From NCBI GenBank assembly GCA_964489835.1, contig CAZBBC010000171.1, positions 1 to 8,898 of the forward strand: a stretch of 8,898 nucleotides of DNA, written 5' to 3'. The notes under the pieces were generated by a model, which saw only the letters and a program-made list of their open reading frames with translations, did not search any database and was not told where the DNA came from. Position 1 is the stretch's first letter. Every line of letters begins with the position of its first letter. Shown here piece after piece: positions 6,651 through 8,898 of this stretch. Origin of the DNA: CAZBBC01 sp964489835 (lineage in GTDB: Bacteria > Calditrichota > Calditrichia > JAJRVZ01). The translations under genes were made by a program, and so were the position numbers.

Positions 6651-7698
6651 AAAACCTTATACCAACAGAGAATCTTTGTGTCCTGTCCAGAATCCCCCAG
6701 TCCGACCAGGCGTAGTCAATGCGCACCCCCCAGTTACCACGCTGGTAATAGTCGATGCCGCCGCCAAGGGTCAATCCATTAATGGCGTCACGCTCAAACA
6801 TATTTTCATAGCCCCCACGAAAATAAATCATATCACCGATACCCACTTCCATGCCTAGATTAATACTCTCGGTGGTATTACTGGGATGGTTAACGTCTAC
6901 CGCAACCAATGCCCGGGTGTATTTGCCAAAGTCCCGTTCATAGGCCAGACCCACCCGAAAGAGAAGGGGCAGGGGATAAGCGCCGACTTTATAATTAACC
7001 GGTACTCGGTCAAAATTCGCCACCAGCGGATCAGGATCTACGATGGTGGTCAAATGCCGGCCTTCCAGCTGGATATCAGAGCCAAAATTGCTCATGCTGG
7101 CCCCCAGTTGTAATCCCTTCAATCCTGTCTTATAGAGAACACCAACATCGACGGCAACGGCGCTTCCTTCCTCACTCCAAATGCGTTGGGAGATATATTT
7201 TCCGGTGATACCAAAGGAAAATCGATTGGTCAATGCCAGGGCGTAGGAAATAGAAAGGGCCATATCGCGGGCACTATACTTTTCACCGGTACCCTCGGGA
7301 CGATTGACCGTACGCACCGGCGATTCTCCATAGTCGAGGTAAATAATGCTGGCCCCAATAGAGGAATTGATGGAAGGCAGGGATATAACAAAACCAAGAT
7401 AATCATAGGTTGTTTCCGCCAGCCATTCCGAATGCATAAACTCGGCCTGTATCCCTTCAACCCAGGCGATCCCGGCAGGATTCCAATACAAGGCGGTGGC
7501 ATCATTGGCAATAGCCGCATAAGCCCCACCCATGGCTGCTGCCCGGGCACCGATCCCAATCTCCAGAAAAGTGGCAGCACCGACACCGACTCCCGAGACG
7601 TCTGTTACAAAATTTACCCCATCGTCTTTTTCCTGGGCCAGGGCAATAACCGGAACAAGGATTAAAAACAAATAGAATCGAAGCGATTTACTCATCAT
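6649..7698 (-). CDS. PorV/PorQ-family outer-membrane beta-barrel protein
   Basis: The protein is 349 residues. ATG 7698 (with a second ATG next to it) follows GGGGAG at 6-nt spacing. The signal peptide has a hydrophobic core at 7-20 and likely cleavage after Ala21 (ALA|Q). Residues 50-60 (GARAAAMGGAY) and 65-78 (NDATALYWNPAGIA) are the family signature. Alternating beta strands follow, and the chain ends in an aromatic residue (VGIRF), as outer-membrane barrels do. In Bacteroidetes PorV serves the type IX secretion system as an outer-membrane shuttle for cargo; in related candidate phyla homologues often sit next to exported proteins. Here it lies between two proteins with sorting-type tails. 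Whether it is PorV, PorQ or a paralogue specific to the neighbouring cargo cannot be told from sequence alone. Confidence 0.9.
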   Translation of the reverse strand: MMSKSLRFYLFLILVPVIALAQEKDDGVNFVTDVSGVGVGAATFLEIGIGARAAAMGGAYAAIANDATALYWNPAGIAWVEGIQAEFMHSEWLAETTYDYLGFVISLPSINSSIGASIIYLDYGESPVRTVNRPEGTGEKYSARDMALSISYALALTNRFSFGITGKYISQRIWSEEGSAVAVDVGVLYKTGLKGLQLGASMSNFGSDIQLEGRHLTTIVDPDPLVANFDRVPVNYKVGAYPLPLLFRVGLAYERDFGKYTRALVAVDVNHPSNTTESINLGMEVGIGDMIYFRGGYENMFERDAINGLTLGGGIDYYQRGNWGVRIDYAWSDWGILDRTQRFSVGIRF

Positions 7699-7704
7699 TT
7701 ATTG

Positions 7705-7710
7705 CTCCCC
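7705..7710 (-). promoter_or_regulatory. Ribosome binding site of the PorV-like gene
   Basis: Minus-strand GGGGAG lies 6 nt before ATG 7698; it is weaker than the site of the PPC-repeat gene. An isolated -10-like TATAAT occurs at 7750-7745 on the same strand, but no convincing -35 accompanies it. Confidence 0.6.
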
Positions 7711-7763
7711 TGAATTCTCAATTCATGAGTTATAGATTCATCTTATTATAGCGACAATAAAGT

Positions 7764-7780
7764 CTCCCTTTGATAAGGAG
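7764..7780. repeat. Small degenerate hairpin
   Basis: CTCCCTT, loop TGAT, AAGGAG, with one unpaired C. It resembles the core of the hairpins at 7845 and 7913 and may be a decayed copy, lying in the leader of the PorV-like gene. Confidence 0.35.
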
Positions 7781-7844
7781 CTATTGCGGTTTGGGTTATT
7801 TTTATAAAAAAGCATTTTTCTATTCACTGAAGCTAAAATCTATT

Positions 7845-7873
7845 CCCCCTTAATAAAGGGGGGTAGGGGGTTG
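7845..7873 (+). repeat. C/G-rich hairpin repeat, copy 5
   Basis: Stem CCCCCTT (7845-7851), loop AATA, AAGGGGG (7856-7862), followed by the family tail GTAGGGGGTTG. It is oriented like copies 2 and 4. Confidence 0.75.
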
Positions 7874-7900
7874 TTTATACATAACATAGATCAATTTTAT

Positions 7901-7930
7901 ATCCCCCTTAATCCCCCTTTTCCAAGGGGG
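7901..7930 (-). repeat. C/G-rich hairpin repeat, copy 6 (inverted relative to copy 5)
   Basis: Stem CCCCCTT (7913-7919), loop TTCC, AAGGGGG (7924-7930). On the minus strand it is followed by ATTAAGGGGGAT, the family tail. With copy 5 it forms an inverted pair between the tail-domain gene and the PorV-like gene. No T-run follows, so it is not an obvious intrinsic terminator. Confidence 0.75.
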
Positions 7931-8019
7931 AAATAGAGCTTTCATACATTATAAGCTGTACGAATAAAGTGGTACTTCAATAATCCCTGGTGAGAGGAAA
8001 CTAAATCATTAATATTATT

Positions 8020-8898
8020 CTATTTAATAACCGCTAATTTTCCAATCTTCGTGCCAACTCCCGGGGCATCAACATGATAAATATAGATACCATGCGCAAT
8101 TTCCAATCCATCCTTGGTTCTGAGATCCCAGGGGGCGCGGCCGTCGTTTTCTGCCGCTGAATGCTCCAGTGTACGCACCAGTCTTCCGGCAATGGTAAAA
8201 ATTCTTATCGTACATTCTTTTGGTAGATTTACAAAATCAATCCTTCGGTCACCGCGCCCAACCTCCTGTGAAATCAGCCGGGGTTCCAGTGAACTTGCTC
8301 CTATATAGGGGTCGGGTACGGTGTAAATATTGTCCATATTACTGATGGCCCGTTCCCGGGTATAATCACCACCGATCATTTTGAATTCAAATATATCATG
8401 GCGGTCAAAGGTTTTTTTGGTCGTAAAACGGAAGATATCTCCGTTCTGGGGCACTATTTGTCCACTCGGTTCTATCCCGGCGGGGAGTGCAAAATTAATT
8501 CGCCAGGAGGTTTGCGTGTAGATTTTAATGCCTTGGTAAACAAACGGACTGATCTTGAACTGAATTTTGTCACCGTGGCTGATAATACCGTGTAAGGAAT
8601 CGGGTTCGTCCACATTGTCTACCAATCCAAATACAATCCGATAGGCACTATCCGGGTTGGTAATATCGTAGATTGAAAAATTAGTGATTTTGCCTTTGCC
8701 CGGTACATTGGAGTAAGAAGTGTCCGCACCATACTCAAGGATTCTGATTTCGTAGTCGTGGGGGATCGCTACTGTTTCCTGGTCATGACCGCGGGGATCA
8801 CCCTGAATATTTGAACGTCCTCTGTACCAGCCCGCCCACTCAACATCTACCTGGTCTTCGTTAGTAATATATAATTTAAATCCATCCAGAACATCATC
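8020..8898 (-). CDS. Exported protein with FlgD-like/sorting-type C-terminal domain (5' part outside window)
   Basis: Open frame from the right edge to TAG at 8020, giving the last 292 residues of a larger protein. There is no start codon in this frame that must be real; the frame simply continues upstream. The first two thirds are beta-rich sequence without a recognised family. The last 100 residues read TVPDPYIGASS, then TIRIFTIAGRLVRTLEH, WDLRTKDG, HGIYIYHVDAPG and finally KIGKLAVIK. This is the FlgD-like or type IX-like tail seen on many large exported proteins of KSB1-, Calditrichota- and Gemmatimonadota-like genomes. It differs from the NYPNPFNP subtype of the PPC protein. The gene lies directly upstream of the PorV-like gene, 321 nt away with repeats between. 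It is probably secreted or surface-attached; its enzymatic role, if any, cannot be seen. Confidence 0.85.
   Translation of the reverse strand, partial: DDVLDGFKLYITNEDQVDVEWAGWYRGRSNIQGDPRGHDQETVAIPHDYEIRILEYGADTSYSNVPGKGKITNFSIYDITNPDSAYRIVFGLVDNVDEPDSLHGIISHGDKIQFKISPFVYQGIKIYTQTSWRINFALPAGIEPSGQIVPQNGDIFRFTTKKTFDRHDIFEFKMIGGDYTRERAISNMDNIYTVPDPYIGASSLEPRLISQEVGRGDRRIDFVNLPKECTIRIFTIAGRLVRTLEHSAAENDGRAPWDLRTKDGLEIAHGIYIYHVDAPGVGTKIGKLAVIK

Noticed and set aside
7186..7665. 159-codon open frame on the plus strand
   Set aside because: Antisense to the PorV-like gene, whose protein has strong family motifs; the reverse frame shows none and has no ribosome binding site I can see.
8020..8625. 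Treating TTG 8625 as the true start of the right-hand gene
   Set aside because: The frame stays open to the window edge with beta-rich sequence that reads as one protein with the downstream part, so the gene is partial.

Overview
The window is about 8.9 kb of bacterial DNA of moderate GC, and every gene I can support is on the minus strand, so transcription runs from high to low coordinates. It looks like the FCB superphylum: a Calditrichota-, KSB1- or Ignavibacteria-like genome. Two of the four proteins end in C-terminal domains typical of secreted proteins in these lineages, one with the classic NYPNPFNP sorting motif. A PorV/PorQ-family outer-membrane protein lies between them. The intergenic gaps are full of short palindromic repeats of a kind common in such genomes. 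The phylum assignment is inference.

Layout in transcription order. (1) 8898-8020: the C-terminal part of a large exported protein ending in a FlgD-like/sorting-type tail; it runs off the right edge. (2) 7698-6649: a complete PorV/PorQ-family beta-barrel protein. (3) 6234-2434: a complete 1266-residue secreted protein with a signal peptide, eight PPC-like (pre-peptidase C-terminal) beta domains in four alternating A-B pairs, a type IX sorting domain and no visible enzyme domain; a clear intrinsic terminator follows at 2308-2364. (4) 1886-1: the 5' part of an exported lipoprotein with a SurA/PrsA/parvulin-like foldase body whose frame continues into a metallo-beta-lactamase (MBL) fold carrying HSHYDH; it runs off the left edge.

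Intergenic regions (7699-8019, 6235-6648, 1887-2433) hold no further genes. They carry at least six C-rich/G-rich hairpin repeats, a different palindromic repeat that overlaps the stop codon of the PorV-like gene, short tandem repeats, and a 5' leader ahead of gene 3 with a 13-nt match to the 3' end of 16S rRNA and a tandem 14/15-nt repeat.

Together the genes suggest an envelope and secretion locus: two exported cargo-like proteins, a PorV-type outer-membrane partner, and a periplasmic lipoprotein foldase. The most unusual points are the foldase-MBL fusion, an apparent repeat-pair insertion that keeps the foldase frame open but separates its start codon from its lipoprotein signal peptide, and the PPC-only secreted protein. 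No complete new system is proven here; the MBL end of gene 4 and the N-terminus of gene 1 lie outside the window.
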